Shown here in pieces: positions 39,384 to 49,073 of a DNA stretch of 64,000 nucleotides (position 1 is the first letter of the stretch; every line of letters starts with the position of its first letter). The DNA lies in contig CU207211.1 in assembly GCA_000026125.1 (NCBI GenBank), positions 992,001 through 1,056,000 of the forward strand, given 5' to 3'. The notes beneath the pieces were generated by a model. The model was not told the DNA's origin and ran no database searches. It was given only the letters and a program-made list of their open reading frames with translations. A program made the position numbers and the translations under genes. This DNA comes from Herminiimonas arsenicoxydans. Lineage in GTDB: Bacteria; Pseudomonadota; Gammaproteobacteria; Burkholderiales; Burkholderiaceae_D.

Positions 39384-40676
39384 ATGAGCTTCATCCCCCT
39401 CGCAGAACGACTGCGTCCGCATACTCTTGATGAGGTAATCGGACAGCAGCACATACTCGGTGCCGGCAAGCCACTGCGGGTGGCATTTGAGTCGGGCGAG
39501 CCGCATTCGATGATTCTGTGGGGCCCGCCGGGCGTGGGCAAGACGACGCTGGCGCGGTTGATGGCGGATAGTTTCAATGCCGATTTCATTGCCTTGTCCG
39601 CCGTGCTTTCCGGCGTCAAGGATATTCGCGATGCGGTCGAACGGGCGCAGCTGTCGCGTGGCGCGATGGACAGACGCACGATCCTGTTTGTCGACGAAGT
39701 ACATCGTTTCAACAAGAGTCAGCAGGATGCATTTTTGCCGCATGTGGAAAGCGGCTTGTTTACCTTCATCGGTGCCACGACGGAAAACCCGTCGTTTGAA
39801 GTCAACGGCGCCTTGCTGTCGCGGGCCGCAGTGTATGTACTGAAGTCGCTGGATGAAAACGATCTGGCGGCAATGCTGGATAGAGCCTGTGCGAATGAAC
39901 TGGGCGATATCAGCTTCACGCCGGACGCCAAGGCGACGCTGATTGCCAGCGCCGATGGCGACGGCCGCAAGCTGCTGAACAATCTGGAAATCGTGGCGCG
40001 CGCCGCGCAGGCGAATCAGCGTACGGAAGTGGATGCCGAGCTATTGAAAACCTGCCTGGGCGACGCCTTGCGGCGTTTCGATAAAGGCGGCGATTCCTTC
40101 TACGATCAGATTTCCGCACTGCATAAATCGGTGCGCGGCTCCAATCCGGATGCCGCACTCTACTGGCTGACAAGAATGCTGGACGGTGGCGCCGATCCCA
40201 AGTATTTATCGCGCCGCATCGTGCGCATGGCGTGGGAAGACATCGGGCTGGCCGATCCGCGCGCGATGCAGATTGCCAATGATGCAGCGTTGACCTTTGA
40301 GCGCCTGGGTAGTCCGGAAGGTGAATTGGCACTAGGACAGGCAGTGATTTATCTGGCGGTTGCGGCGAAGAGCAATGCCGGCTACAAGGCCTATAACCAG
40401 GCACGGGCTTTTGTGAAGCAGGACAAGAGTCGCGAAGTGCCGGTGCACTTGCGCAATGCACCTACCAAGCTGATGAAGGAACTTGGTTACGGCAAGCTGT
40501 ATCGCTACGCGCATGACGAGCCGGATGCGTATGCTGCCGATGAAACCTATTTGCCGGACGGTATGGCAGAGCCGCACTGGTATCAGCCGGTGCCACGCGG
40601 GCTGGAAGGAAAAATAGCCGATAAGCTGGCTTATCTGCGCTCGCTCGACGAAGCTGCAAAGAAACGCAAAAAGTAG
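39384..40676 (+). CDS. rarA: Replication-associated recombination protein RarA (MgsA)
   Basis: RarA is a clamp-loader-like AAA+ ATPase that works at stalled forks with SSB. The 430-residue protein has LAERLRPHTLDEVIGQQHIL in parts, Walker A GPPGVGKTT, Walker B LFVDEVHRFNKSQQD and sensor motif GATTENPSFEVN. The C-terminal tetramerisation region has SNPDAALYWLTRML-type text and the ending with ELGYGKLYRYAHDEPDAYA in parts. Length is normal. The order lolA-rarA-serS is common in proteobacteria. Confidence 0.95.
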   Translation: MSFIPLAERLRPHTLDEVIGQQHILGAGKPLRVAFESGEPHSMILWGPPGVGKTTLARLMADSFNADFIALSAVLSGVKDIRDAVERAQLSRGAMDRRTILFVDEVHRFNKSQQDAFLPHVESGLFTFIGATTENPSFEVNGALLSRAAVYVLKSLDENDLAAMLDRACANELGDISFTPDAKATLIASADGDGRKLLNNLEIVARAAQANQRTEVDAELLKTCLGDALRRFDKGGDSFYDQISALHKSVRGSNPDAALYWLTRMLDGGADPKYLSRRIVRMAWEDIGLADPRAMQIANDAALTFERLGSPEGELALGQAVIYLAVAAKSNAGYKAYNQARAFVKQDKSREVPVHLRNAPTKLMKELGYGKLYRYAHDEPDAYAADETYLPDGMAEPHWYQPVPRGLEGKIADKLAYLRSLDEAAKKRKK

Positions 40677-40707
40677 GCGTTGCTATTCCGGGCGCCGCTT
40701 ATCGCGC

Positions 40708-40926
40708 TTATTTTTGCTGATCCTGTTTGCGCGAACGCTGGAGATTGATTTGCTTCAGGAAGGCGTAGGCGGCACCGATGGCGATGCCGGCTGCAATGCC
40801 ATACAGTATGCTGCCGCCATACAGGTAAAACTTGCTGCCGCTCCAGATCGCAAAGCCAAGCACGCCGAACAAACCAGCCAGTAGCAGGTAAAGGGGAATC
40901 GGCGCGGGTGTTGTTTTTTCTTCCAT
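40708..40926 (-). CDS. Small two-helix membrane protein, unknown function
   Basis: The 72-residue product has two hydrophobic helices (PLYLLLAGLFGVLGFAIW and GGSILYGIAAGIAIGAAYAF) and a basic C-terminal tail (QRSRKQDQQK). I recognise no family. It lies between rarA and serS on the opposite strand. An ATG at 40953 would add nine residues; a much longer frame exists but its N-terminal part looks antisense to serS. Real translation is plausible because of the clean membrane topology and an end that avoids the neighbours. Confidence 0.5.
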   Translation of the reverse strand: MEEKTTPAPIPLYLLLAGLFGVLGFAIWSGSKFYLYGGSILYGIAAGIAIGAAYAFLKQINLQRSRKQDQQK

Positions 40927-41076
40927 GATTTTCAGCTTGAACTCTTTAAACATGAAATGGTAACGCAGACCGCAACAGAAGTCTGGACGCGGAATGAACG
41001 CGACGACGGCTTCCTGGCGCTGAATTTTCCGGGCCGTGTCTGAATCGCGGCCCGCCTTGGTACAATCTCGACTTGA

Positions 41077-42393
<1,317 letters not shown>

Positions 42394-42413
42394 CAATATC
42401 GATTACGTATCGA

Positions 42414-44396
42414 TCATGCAGCGGGTGCGAACGTCATATCATTGCCACCCGTTTCAACACTGCACACTCCCTGTCGACGGTCTATGAACAGACTGTTGCC
42501 GGGGATTTTTTTTGCCTGTTGTTTTGCCTCGGCTGTCGCGGTGGCGATTTTGTGATGTGAAAGATACTGCCCCGGCTCTACCTTGACCAATCCCAGCGAT
42601 ATGCTCACGAGCGTATGGAACACTTTTTCTCCGCGCCTGTCCTCGCTCACATAACCGCCTCTTAGCCGGTCTTCTTCGCTATAGAAATCCGGCGCGGCGC
42701 TGGCGAATGCATCCAGAATGGCGCGGCAACGCTGTTCCCAGTCTTCGCTCTGGAACAGGATGATGAAATCGTCGCCGCCTATATGGCCGACAAAATCCCG
42801 TTGCGGATCACAATGGCCACTTAATATTTTTCCGGTTACGCGCAGGATGTCGTCACCCTTGCGATAGCCGTACACATCGTTGTACGGTTTGAAATGATCG
42901 AGATCGACATAGCAGGCGCAAAAGCGGGTGCCGTTTTCCAGCAGCCTGTCGATATGTTCGTCTATAGGCACATTGCCGGGCAACAGCGTGAGCGGGTTGG
43001 CGTAACGTGCTGCACTGATCTGCATTTGCGTAATTTCGCGCATCAAATCGTGCGCATTGCCCATACCCATATACTGGCCGGCATCCGTGATGATGAAGCC
43101 GTTGAACAGATGATGGCGATCGGCATCGACGATGATCTGGCTCAATGCATGCAGCGCCGTATTCTTGTCGGTGATGAGCGGATTGCTGTCCATGAACAGC
43201 GTGCAGGATTTTTTCCCGTGCAATTCGCGCAGATAAGGACGCGCAAAGCGATCGATCAGATTGGCGCGCGTGATCAGGCCGACAGGCAGCCCGTTCGAGA
43301 CGACCGGAATCACTTCCAGCGTCGGGTCGCTGTTGAACATTTCATAGATGCGATTGTTGTGCACTTCCGGCGATACGGACTGCACGCTGCGCAGCAGTTT
43401 CAGTGCTGTCAGTATCTTGTGGCCACGTCCGGCTTCGTGCGGATAAACGGCGACACCGTTGTGCCGCAACAGATTGCGCAGATCGGCTGACAATGCGGTT
43501 GCCGGGTGTGCATGCGGACGGGCGATTTTGTAGCCTTGTCCATAGGAGACGCCCAGATCGCGGATCATCAGTAGTTCGGCATCGGTTTCTATGCCTTCTG
43601 CAATCACGATGGTGCCGGATTTTTCGGCAATTTCCTGAATCGAACGGACGAATTGCAGCTTGATCGGATCGTGGTTGATTCCCTGCACAAAATGCATATC
43701 GATCTTCACGTATTCCGGACGCAGTTCCGACCACAGGCGCAGGCTGGAAAATCCTTCGCCCAGATCGTCAATCGCAATACGGAATCCCATTGCACGGTAA
43801 TGCGTGACCGCTTCACGCAACAACTCGTAATCGTAGGTCGGATGGCTCTCGGTCAATTCGATGATGACGCGTTCCGGGTTGATGCCGACTTCATGGATGT
43901 AACCCAGGGTTTCGCCATGCCTGACGTCCGGTTGCACCAGGCATTCCGGACTGACATTCAAAAACAGCCGGCCGGGCAATTGCAGTTCGGCGAATTTCTC
44001 CAGCGTGATGCGACGGCACAAATGCTCGACCTCCACGCTGAGATTGCAGGAGCGCGCCACCTTGAACAGGTTCAGCGGCGAATGCAGGGGGCTGTCGGAG
44101 GGGCCGCGTATCAAACCTTCATAGCCTATGATTTCACCGCTTTGCATGCGGATGATGGGCTGGAACAGTGGCGTCAATTGCCGATGCAGAATGATTTCAC
44201 GCAGTCGCTGGGCCAGATAATCATCGGCATCGGAAGGGTTTTCATTCATCGCAACGTCGTTGGCAGCGGCTGACAAGTGAGCCTCCTTGGTTCTGAAGCG
44301 TAAAGGGTGAACGAGCGGAATTGCGGATCCATCAAATGCCTTTTCGGTAAGCGTGTTTTTTCTTGATTTGTTTGGCTGTATGGGAGAAAAGGGCAT
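42414..44396 (-). CDS. EAL-CBS-GGDEF cyclic-di-GMP protein
   Basis: The protein has three parts. The N-terminal EAL phosphodiesterase domain has the expected catalytic residues: EGLIR, the Asn in LFLNVSPE, ELTES, AIDDLGEGFSS, the Lys in YVKIDM, IAEGIET and YGQGYKIARP. A pair of CBS domains follows (about residues 330-450), likely to bind a nucleotide. The C-terminal GGDEF domain reads GGDDF in place of GG(D/E)EF, and I see no RxxD inhibitory site before it. It is therefore likely a phosphodiesterase with a weak or sensory cyclase domain. No membrane segment is visible. The start is uncertain: ATG 44396 (660 residues) or GTG 44447. Confidence 0.9.
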   Translation of the reverse strand: MPFSPIQPNKSRKNTLTEKAFDGSAIPLVHPLRFRTKEAHLSAAANDVAMNENPSDADDYLAQRLREIILHRQLTPLFQPIIRMQSGEIIGYEGLIRGPSDSPLHSPLNLFKVARSCNLSVEVEHLCRRITLEKFAELQLPGRLFLNVSPECLVQPDVRHGETLGYIHEVGINPERVIIELTESHPTYDYELLREAVTHYRAMGFRIAIDDLGEGFSSLRLWSELRPEYVKIDMHFVQGINHDPIKLQFVRSIQEIAEKSGTIVIAEGIETDAELLMIRDLGVSYGQGYKIARPHAHPATALSADLRNLLRHNGVAVYPHEAGRGHKILTALKLLRSVQSVSPEVHNNRIYEMFNSDPTLEVIPVVSNGLPVGLITRANLIDRFARPYLRELHGKKSCTLFMDSNPLITDKNTALHALSQIIVDADRHHLFNGFIITDAGQYMGMGNAHDLMREITQMQISAARYANPLTLLPGNVPIDEHIDRLLENGTRFCACYVDLDHFKPYNDVYGYRKGDDILRVTGKILSGHCDPQRDFVGHIGGDDFIILFQSEDWEQRCRAILDAFASAAPDFYSEEDRLRGGYVSEDRRGEKVFHTLVSISLGLVKVEPGQYLSHHKIATATAEAKQQAKKIPGNSLFIDRRQGVCSVETGGNDMTFAPAA

Positions 44397-44606
44397 CAAA
44401 GTGACTCTTTGCGTAATGACGGGCAGGCGGAACGAATTGATCTCCACGAAATGTTACTGATGATTTATGACAGGATGATGATAGGAAATGTTAATGCGCT
44501 GGCAATACCTCGATTGACGTATTGCATGCTTCCTGAATATGGGCAGAAGGGTTGGCCCCTGATATGCCGGCGGAGAAAGTAAATGATTCAGTGCTAACGA
44601 TGGGGT

Positions 44607-44634
44607 TTTACATTGCGTAAGACTCTGGTATAAT
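44607..44634 (+). promoter_or_regulatory. Sigma-70 promoter of tRNA-Ser
   Basis: TTTACA (44607-44612), a 16-base spacer and a perfect TATAAT (44629-44634) lie 42 bases before the tRNA. Confidence 0.7.
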
Positions 44635-44676
44635 TTTTCCCTTCGATGCATTCAATTGCAGCGATAGACCAAATAA

Positions 44677-44766
44677 GGAGAGGTGGCAGAGTGGTCGAAT
44701 GTACCTGACTCGAAATCAGGCGTACGTGCGAACGTACCGAGGGTTCGAATCCCTCTCTCTCCTCCA
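44677..44766 (+). tRNA. tRNA-Ser (anticodon CGA)
   Basis: The 90-base gene folds as a class II tRNA. The acceptor arms are GGAGAGG and TCTCTCC; the anticodon stem CCTGA/TCAGG encloses CTCGAAA, giving anticodon CGA, which reads UCG. A long variable arm (CGTACGTGCGAACGTACCG) is typical of tRNA-Ser. The T arm is GAGGG-TTCGAAT-CCCTC. CCA is encoded. The discriminator base reads as T, while G is usual for serine tRNAs. Confidence 0.95.
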
Positions 44767-44774
44767 GAATTAAT

Positions 44775-44805
44775 AAAAAAGCCCGCGCAAGCGGGCTTTT
44801 TTATT
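44775..44805. terminator. Bidirectional terminator after tRNA-Ser
   Basis: AAAAAAGCCCGC, loop GCAA, GCGGGCTTTTTT form a 12-bp stem. It ends the tRNA transcript and also the convergent cytochrome gene. Confidence 0.93.
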
Positions 44806-44811
44806 GTCAGC

Positions 44812-45378
44812 TTATTTAGCTGCCCGGAATTTGTCCGGTCTAGGGTCGGGAATGAAGCCATCCCGATTCGGCATTTTCACTTTCGCCAGCGAGGCGGCAT
44901 CCAGCGTTGCATCTTGCGGGATGATTTTGGCTTCGGCAAGAATGTAGGCCGATAGCGCATAGACCTCATCATTGCTCAGGCTGCCGGGTTGCAGCAAGGG
45001 CATCGCGCGTTTGATGTAATCGAACAGGGTCGTGGCGTAAGGCCAATAGCTTTCAACGGTTTTCACCGGCTTTTTAGTCGGATCATTATTGACCAGGGTG
45101 CCGCGTCCGCCGATCAGCCTGTCACCCATCCCGCCTTCGAGTTTCTGACCGTGGCAGGCAAGACATTGATTTTCATACAAAATTTTACCTGCGCTGACCG
45201 TGCCTTTGCCGGGCGGCAGGCCGCGCCCGTCCGGTAATGGAGAGGTGAATTGGCCGAGTTCCGCTGCGCTGGGAGTGCTGCCAAAACCGTAGCTGGTTTT
45301 CGGATGATCGGCGGCGTGCACGCTGAGGCTTGCTATCGCCAGTACGGCCATGCTCAAGAGTTTAGCTTTGGTGGACAT
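44812..45378 (-). CDS. Monohaem cytochrome c, partner of sulfite dehydrogenase
   Basis: The 188-residue protein has a Sec signal peptide (LLSMAVLAIASLSVHA, about residues 7-22) and one haem site CLACH at residues 72-76. The rest, including RLIGGRGTL, YWPYATTLFDYIKRAMPL and DEVYALSAYILAEA, is like class I cytochromes found next to soxC. It should accept electrons from the periplasmic sulfite dehydrogenase encoded just upstream. It is much shorter than a dihaem SoxD, so it is functionally closer to SorB or a SoxD core. I chose ATG 45378, which gives a clean signal peptide; it overlaps the end of soxC by 17 bases. Confidence 0.85.
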   Translation of the reverse strand: MSTKAKLLSMAVLAIASLSVHAADHPKTSYGFGSTPSAAELGQFTSPLPDGRGLPPGKGTVSAGKILYENQCLACHGQKLEGGMGDRLIGGRGTLVNNDPTKKPVKTVESYWPYATTLFDYIKRAMPLLQPGSLSNDEVYALSAYILAEAKIIPQDATLDAASLAKVKMPNRDGFIPDPRPDKFRAAK

Positions 45379-46765
45379 TGGAGACCTTTCCGTCATTGGC
45401 GATTTTCCAGCTTTGGATGGCATTGAGATGGTAGATGGATCCCAGAGGGCCGTTCAATCCGCGCAAGTTGACTAGTTGCTTTAGCGTAGGCTGCATGTAA
45501 CCGGTTTCATCGATGCAGCGACTTTGAATCACGGTTTCGCGCCCGTTCCATTTCCACGGGAAGCGGAAACGCGTATGGCAAATCGACATGATCGGTCCTT
45601 GCAGTTGCGCTTCCTTCCAGGTTTTTCCGCCGTCGGTTGATACCTCAACGCGCTTGACGCGTCCGCGTCCCGACCACGCCAGTCCGGTAATTTCATAAAA
45701 TCCGGCGCCATCCAGTTGCATTTCTCCCGATGGAGAAGTGATGACTGATTTGGCATCCATTTCAAACGAAAATTGCACTGCCTTGCCGTTGGGTCGCAGG
45801 TCGGTGTATTTCGACGTTTCTTCACGTGTCATGAAGGGCTTGTCGGAAATTTCGAGACGACGCAGCCATTTGATGTGCATATTGCCTTCATAGCCGGGCA
45901 CCATCAGACGGATCGGATAGCCTTGTTCCGGACGTATGGCTTCGCCATTTTGTCCGTATGCAAGAAAACAGTCCTTCATCGCTTTTTCGAGCGGGATGCT
46001 TCTGGTCATGACAGCGGCATCACCACCTTCAGCCAACAGCCATTTGGCGCCGGAACGTACATCGACTTCGCCCAGAATGGTGGAAAGCGGCACGCCCGTC
46101 CATTCGGAAGTAGAGGTGAGGCCATGCGTGCCCTGTACGGTTTTCAGAGTGGGTTTGGACCATTCCGTCAAACCATTGCCGGAGCATTCGATAAAGTGCA
46201 CGCGTGAAATCGAGGGAAATCGCTTGAGGTCGGCCATCGAATATTTCTTCGGCTGCTTGACCATGCCATGCACGTACAGTGAATGCTTGCTCGGGTCTAT
46301 GGTCGGTGTGCCGCCGTGGCTGCGTTCAAAATGCAGACCGGAAGGCGTGATGATGCCCATGCCTTTTTCGAGCGGGGTCATGGTCCAGGAAGAGAAGGTG
46401 GTCGGGTTCGGATACAGCGTGCGCACTTCGGTTTCGAATTGCGAGCGCGTCCCGTATCCGCCATCATCGCCAACCGGCGTGCCTTGTACTTTCGTTGCAT
46501 CTGCTGGCACTTCTCTGGCAACGGCGCCGGCAGGTGCTGCCGCTCGCGCCTGCCGGATGGCGCCAGCACCTACGACAGCCATTGCGCCCATCAGGAAATG
46601 CCGGCGCTGCAAGGTCGGGTCTGGCGTGGCAGACGGTGGAATATAGTAAGGGGAGTGTGGATCGGCACGCTTGGCTTGCAAGGCAGCTTCTTCTGCCGCA
46701 AGCAAGTACTCCGTGGAGGATCGCGTGCGTTCGGGCAAGGTCGAGTCAGGCAGCATCTTGTTCAT
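45362..46765 (-). CDS. soxC: Sulfite dehydrogenase molybdenum subunit, SoxC type
   Basis: The enzyme oxidises sulfite, or protein-bound sulfane sulfur in complete Sox systems, in the periplasm using molybdopterin. The 467-residue protein has a long N-terminal region of about 53 residues before a twin-arginine signal (QRRHFLMGAMAVVGAG). The molybdenum ligand is Cys194 in FIECSGNGLTEW. Substrate and cofactor residues are seen in RVHFIECSGNG, GEAIRPEQGYPIRLMVPG in parts, and the C-terminal dimer domain (ITGLAWSGRGRVKRVEVSTDG in parts). Its cytochrome partner is encoded next. No other sox gene is in the window. Confidence 0.92.
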   Translation of the reverse strand: MNKMLPDSTLPERTRSSTEYLLAAEEAALQAKRADPHSPYYIPPSATPDPTLQRRHFLMGAMAVVGAGAIRQARAAAPAGAVAREVPADATKVQGTPVGDDGGYGTRSQFETEVRTLYPNPTTFSSWTMTPLEKGMGIITPSGLHFERSHGGTPTIDPSKHSLYVHGMVKQPKKYSMADLKRFPSISRVHFIECSGNGLTEWSKPTLKTVQGTHGLTSTSEWTGVPLSTILGEVDVRSGAKWLLAEGGDAAVMTRSIPLEKAMKDCFLAYGQNGEAIRPEQGYPIRLMVPGYEGNMHIKWLRRLEISDKPFMTREETSKYTDLRPNGKAVQFSFEMDAKSVITSPSGEMQLDGAGFYEITGLAWSGRGRVKRVEVSTDGGKTWKEAQLQGPIMSICHTRFRFPWKWNGRETVIQSRCIDETGYMQPTLKQLVNLRGLNGPLGSIYHLNAIQSWKIANDGKVSNVHQS

Positions 46766-47152
46766 CGGATCTCCTTTATCGTTCTACGTTTTCGGGCTAT
46801 CGGCAAAAACCAAACATCTCCTCATCAATGATTTGCCAAATTATCGTACACCTGAATATTGTGAAGTCAAGCCTCGAATGGAGGCCGCTGATTTCTGTTA
46901 GCGTGTGTGAGAGGCAGGCGTAATACGATTGAAAATGGAGTTTCATTGTTTGCTTCATGTCTGAGTACGACATTGATCATGCAGCCGTTCGCAATGGCAG
47001 CGATACCGGTTGGCTAGTCCATGTGACAGTCTGTGTATTTGAGTCAAGGAGGTTTTTTGCAAATCGCCCGGCAAGATGGCTTACACTATTTGTACGGTAT
47101 TTGTTTGAGCGACTGTTCGATTATCAGGTTTGCTATCTCACATGGAGAGTCT
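46766..47152. other. Divergent region upstream of soxC with a possible gene remnant
   Basis: The first part should hold the soxC promoter. A frame starting at the ATG at 46957 resembles the N-terminus of the small protein encoded at 48296, but then loses similarity, so it may be a broken copy. No other feature is seen. Confidence 0.4.
46957..47040 (+). pseudogene. Possible remnant of a small-protein gene of the 47-49 kb cluster
   Basis: The first 28 residues read YDIDHAAVRNGSDTGWLVHV, which lines up with YEVEYSAVPATDGKAWVAHV of the intact small protein at 48296-48547. Shared positions include the Tyr, AV, the D, W and VHV/AHV. After residue 28 the frame becomes Arg/Phe-rich and unlike the family. 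There is no good ribosome-binding site. The match is by eye and short. Confidence 0.3.
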
Positions 47153-47404
47153 ATGAAATCGCATTACGAAACTTATAAAGGGTGGAGCGTGTCAGTGCAG
47201 GTGTCGGCGCATTTGTCGCGTGTAGATATCGACCGCAAGGCTGCCGATTACATCCCGCGCGTCGTGATCACCGAGTACAAGGGAAACGCATTCAAGGACA
47301 GGGAAATTGCGGATGGCCATTCGTATCCGACACCGGAAAAATGCATTGAACATGGCATCATTACAGCGCGTGCATACATAGATCGCGGAGTGTCGCTAAT
47401 GTGA
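47153..47404 (+). CDS. Small protein of unknown function (83 residues)
   Basis: A GGAGAG ribosome-binding site lies just before the ATG, so translation is likely. The product is soluble, with no signal peptide or membrane helix. It reads as two or three beta strands (GWSVSVQVSAHL, PRVVITEYKG) followed by a C-terminal helix (TPEKCIEHGIITARAYIDRG). I do not recognise a family with confidence; small domains of this layout exist in Burkholderiales under DUF numbers. Two other genes nearby (48296 and 48679) have a similar size and layout. Confidence 0.7.
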   Translation: MKSHYETYKGWSVSVQVSAHLSRVDIDRKAADYIPRVVITEYKGNAFKDREIADGHSYPTPEKCIEHGIITARAYIDRGVSLM

Positions 47405-47473
47405 TTGAACCTCCATGCTAGGAAGATTGTTCTGCGTGCCCGAAAACAGGCGGATATTCATAAAGGAACTGTC

Positions 47474-48088
47474 ATGAGCAAAATGAGTGGTGAGCAAGCA
47501 TCCCAGCTAGCCATAGACCTGATTGAAGAGCAACTGCAAATATTGCCGGTTGCAATCGCCATGATATGGCAGCCGATTGATGCCTGTGGTGTGGAGGCGA
47601 ATCTGGTCGCCAGTGTGCTGCGCAGAAAAAACAAATTGCCCAAGACAGGTTCCGGAGGGAATATTGCCGCCTCTTATGCAGAGGTCAATCCGGCGCTGGA
47701 TTTCCGTGCTTCGCATCAGGCCTTGCACGCAGATCCGTTGCAGAAGACACGTTATTTGCGCGTCGTGATAGGCAATGCATTGCTGGCAGTCGGTGCGTTT
47801 TTTAAAGAGCATGACATGGCAGCAATGCGTACCCCGGAGGTGCAATTTCTGGGACATGTCTACACAGCCATCCTCAATAAAAATACCTTTGATATCGCTC
47901 CCGGCTATCTTCCCGTTGCCACGTTTGACGGCCTGGTCATTGATGGCAAATTAAACGGTTCACTGTTATTCGGCGATGGCGTGACAGAAGGCTTTATGGA
48001 GTTCGGCGACGCGCTTGCGCTGCTGCACTGGTTTTCGCGCTTTCTGCGCGGAGAGAAAAAATTCGTTTCCGGCGGCGATGCCGGTTGA
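47474..48088 (+). CDS. Protein of unknown function (204 residues)
   Basis: The ATG at 47474 follows an AAAGGA site, 69 bases after the previous small gene. The product has no signal peptide, no clear membrane segment and no motif that I recognise. It starts with a helix (EQASQLAIDLIEEQLQIL), has a Gly/Ser/Asn patch (PKTGSGGNIAASYAEVNP) and ends in a helical segment (LALLHWFSRFLRG). An in-frame codon at 47405 would add 23 residues but has no better start signal. It is embedded among the small-protein genes. Confidence 0.65.
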   Translation: MSKMSGEQASQLAIDLIEEQLQILPVAIAMIWQPIDACGVEANLVASVLRRKNKLPKTGSGGNIAASYAEVNPALDFRASHQALHADPLQKTRYLRVVIGNALLAVGAFFKEHDMAAMRTPEVQFLGHVYTAILNKNTFDIAPGYLPVATFDGLVIDGKLNGSLLFGDGVTEGFMEFGDALALLHWFSRFLRGEKKFVSGGDAG

Positions 48089-48295
48089 AGTCTGCTGCAG
48101 GTATTGGATGGCGCGTGGGCGAAATTCTTGCTGCATGCAGAGAATTTTCCCTATCGCTATGCTTGTTTTTGCGCGTACTTATTTTTGCGTTGAATAAAAA
48201 TTTTCTTCTTCACGCACCTTTGCGCATGCAGGTCGTTGCTGCGAGTCTTTTATCCGGGCATGTTAGGATGAACTCGACTGTGAGGGAAGTGAGTC

Positions 48296-48547
48296 ATGCC
48301 ATCTGAAACAATGGGATTGTACGAAGTCGAATATTCTGCCGTGCCGGCTACGGATGGCAAGGCTTGGGTCGCACATGTTGCGATCTACGGTCATTCGAAC
48401 AACCCCATGCACAGGAACTGCGTGTTCCCCGATCAGCGCGTCTCGCTGGAGTCTGTTTTTCCGACCAGTGCGGAAGCCGAAGCGGAGGCGCGCAGAGTGG
48501 CGGCCGAGATGCTCAAATCCGGCACCAGTCATTCCCGTACGCAATAG
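48296..48547 (+). CDS. Small protein of unknown function (83 residues)
   Basis: A GAGGGAAG site precedes the ATG. The product is soluble and reads as strands (LYEVEYSAVPATDGKAWVAH in parts, then NCVFPDQRVSLESV) followed by an Ala/Glu-rich helix (TSAEAEAEARRVAAEML). The layout is like the small proteins at 47153 and 48679. There is a gap of about 200 bases before it with nothing recognisable. Function is unknown. Confidence 0.65.
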   Translation: MPSETMGLYEVEYSAVPATDGKAWVAHVAIYGHSNNPMHRNCVFPDQRVSLESVFPTSAEAEAEARRVAAEMLKSGTSHSRTQ

Positions 48548-48678
48548 GCCGGTATCTCTCCCAAGCTGAACCTTTTGCCTTCTGCGCTATCTCTTGTATG
48601 TCCGGTCCGATTTGTCGCAGAGGACGATAGGAACAAGTCGCTGTCACATACCGGGCATCGACAATCTAAGGAGACGGC

Positions 48679-48912
48679 ATGAGTAGAATACCTGCTGCGG
48701 TTTATCATGGTTATGAAATTTTCACGATGGTCGTGCCTGTTGATGGCGGGCTATGGTCTGCCACCAGCGAGATAGAAATCAATGGCGCCAATGGCATCGA
48801 TATATCGCAGGGATTCGGCGGGCCTTGTCAGGGGCATACCAGAGAAGAAGCGCAAGCCATGGTCATCGCCGATACGAAACACAAAATAGACGATTTGCTG
48901 GCCGAGCCATGA
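48679..48912 (+). CDS. Small protein of unknown function (77 residues)
   Basis: An AAGGAGA site ends about six bases before the ATG, a strong start signal. The product begins VYHGYEIFTMVVPVDGGLWS and ends in a helix (TREEAQAMVIADTKHKIDDL), the same strand-strand-helix layout as its two neighbours; the opening Y-x-G-[YW] also matches the protein at 47153 (YKGWSV). No signal peptide or membrane helix is present. Function is unknown. Confidence 0.68.
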   Translation: MSRIPAAVYHGYEIFTMVVPVDGGLWSATSEIEINGANGIDISQGFGGPCQGHTREEAQAMVIADTKHKIDDLLAEP

Positions 48913-49073
48913 GGCCGGAAGACTGCAGGGCAAGCTGAGGCGGCGCGCTATCGTTCAACGCAAGGAATGCGGACATTGCCCCATGCGCGTGGCGCATAAG
49001 TACATGCGTACTTTGAGCGGACAATTCCTGTCGGGTGGTTTATAGTCTCAAGCTCTATCGCTCTTGCCTGATT

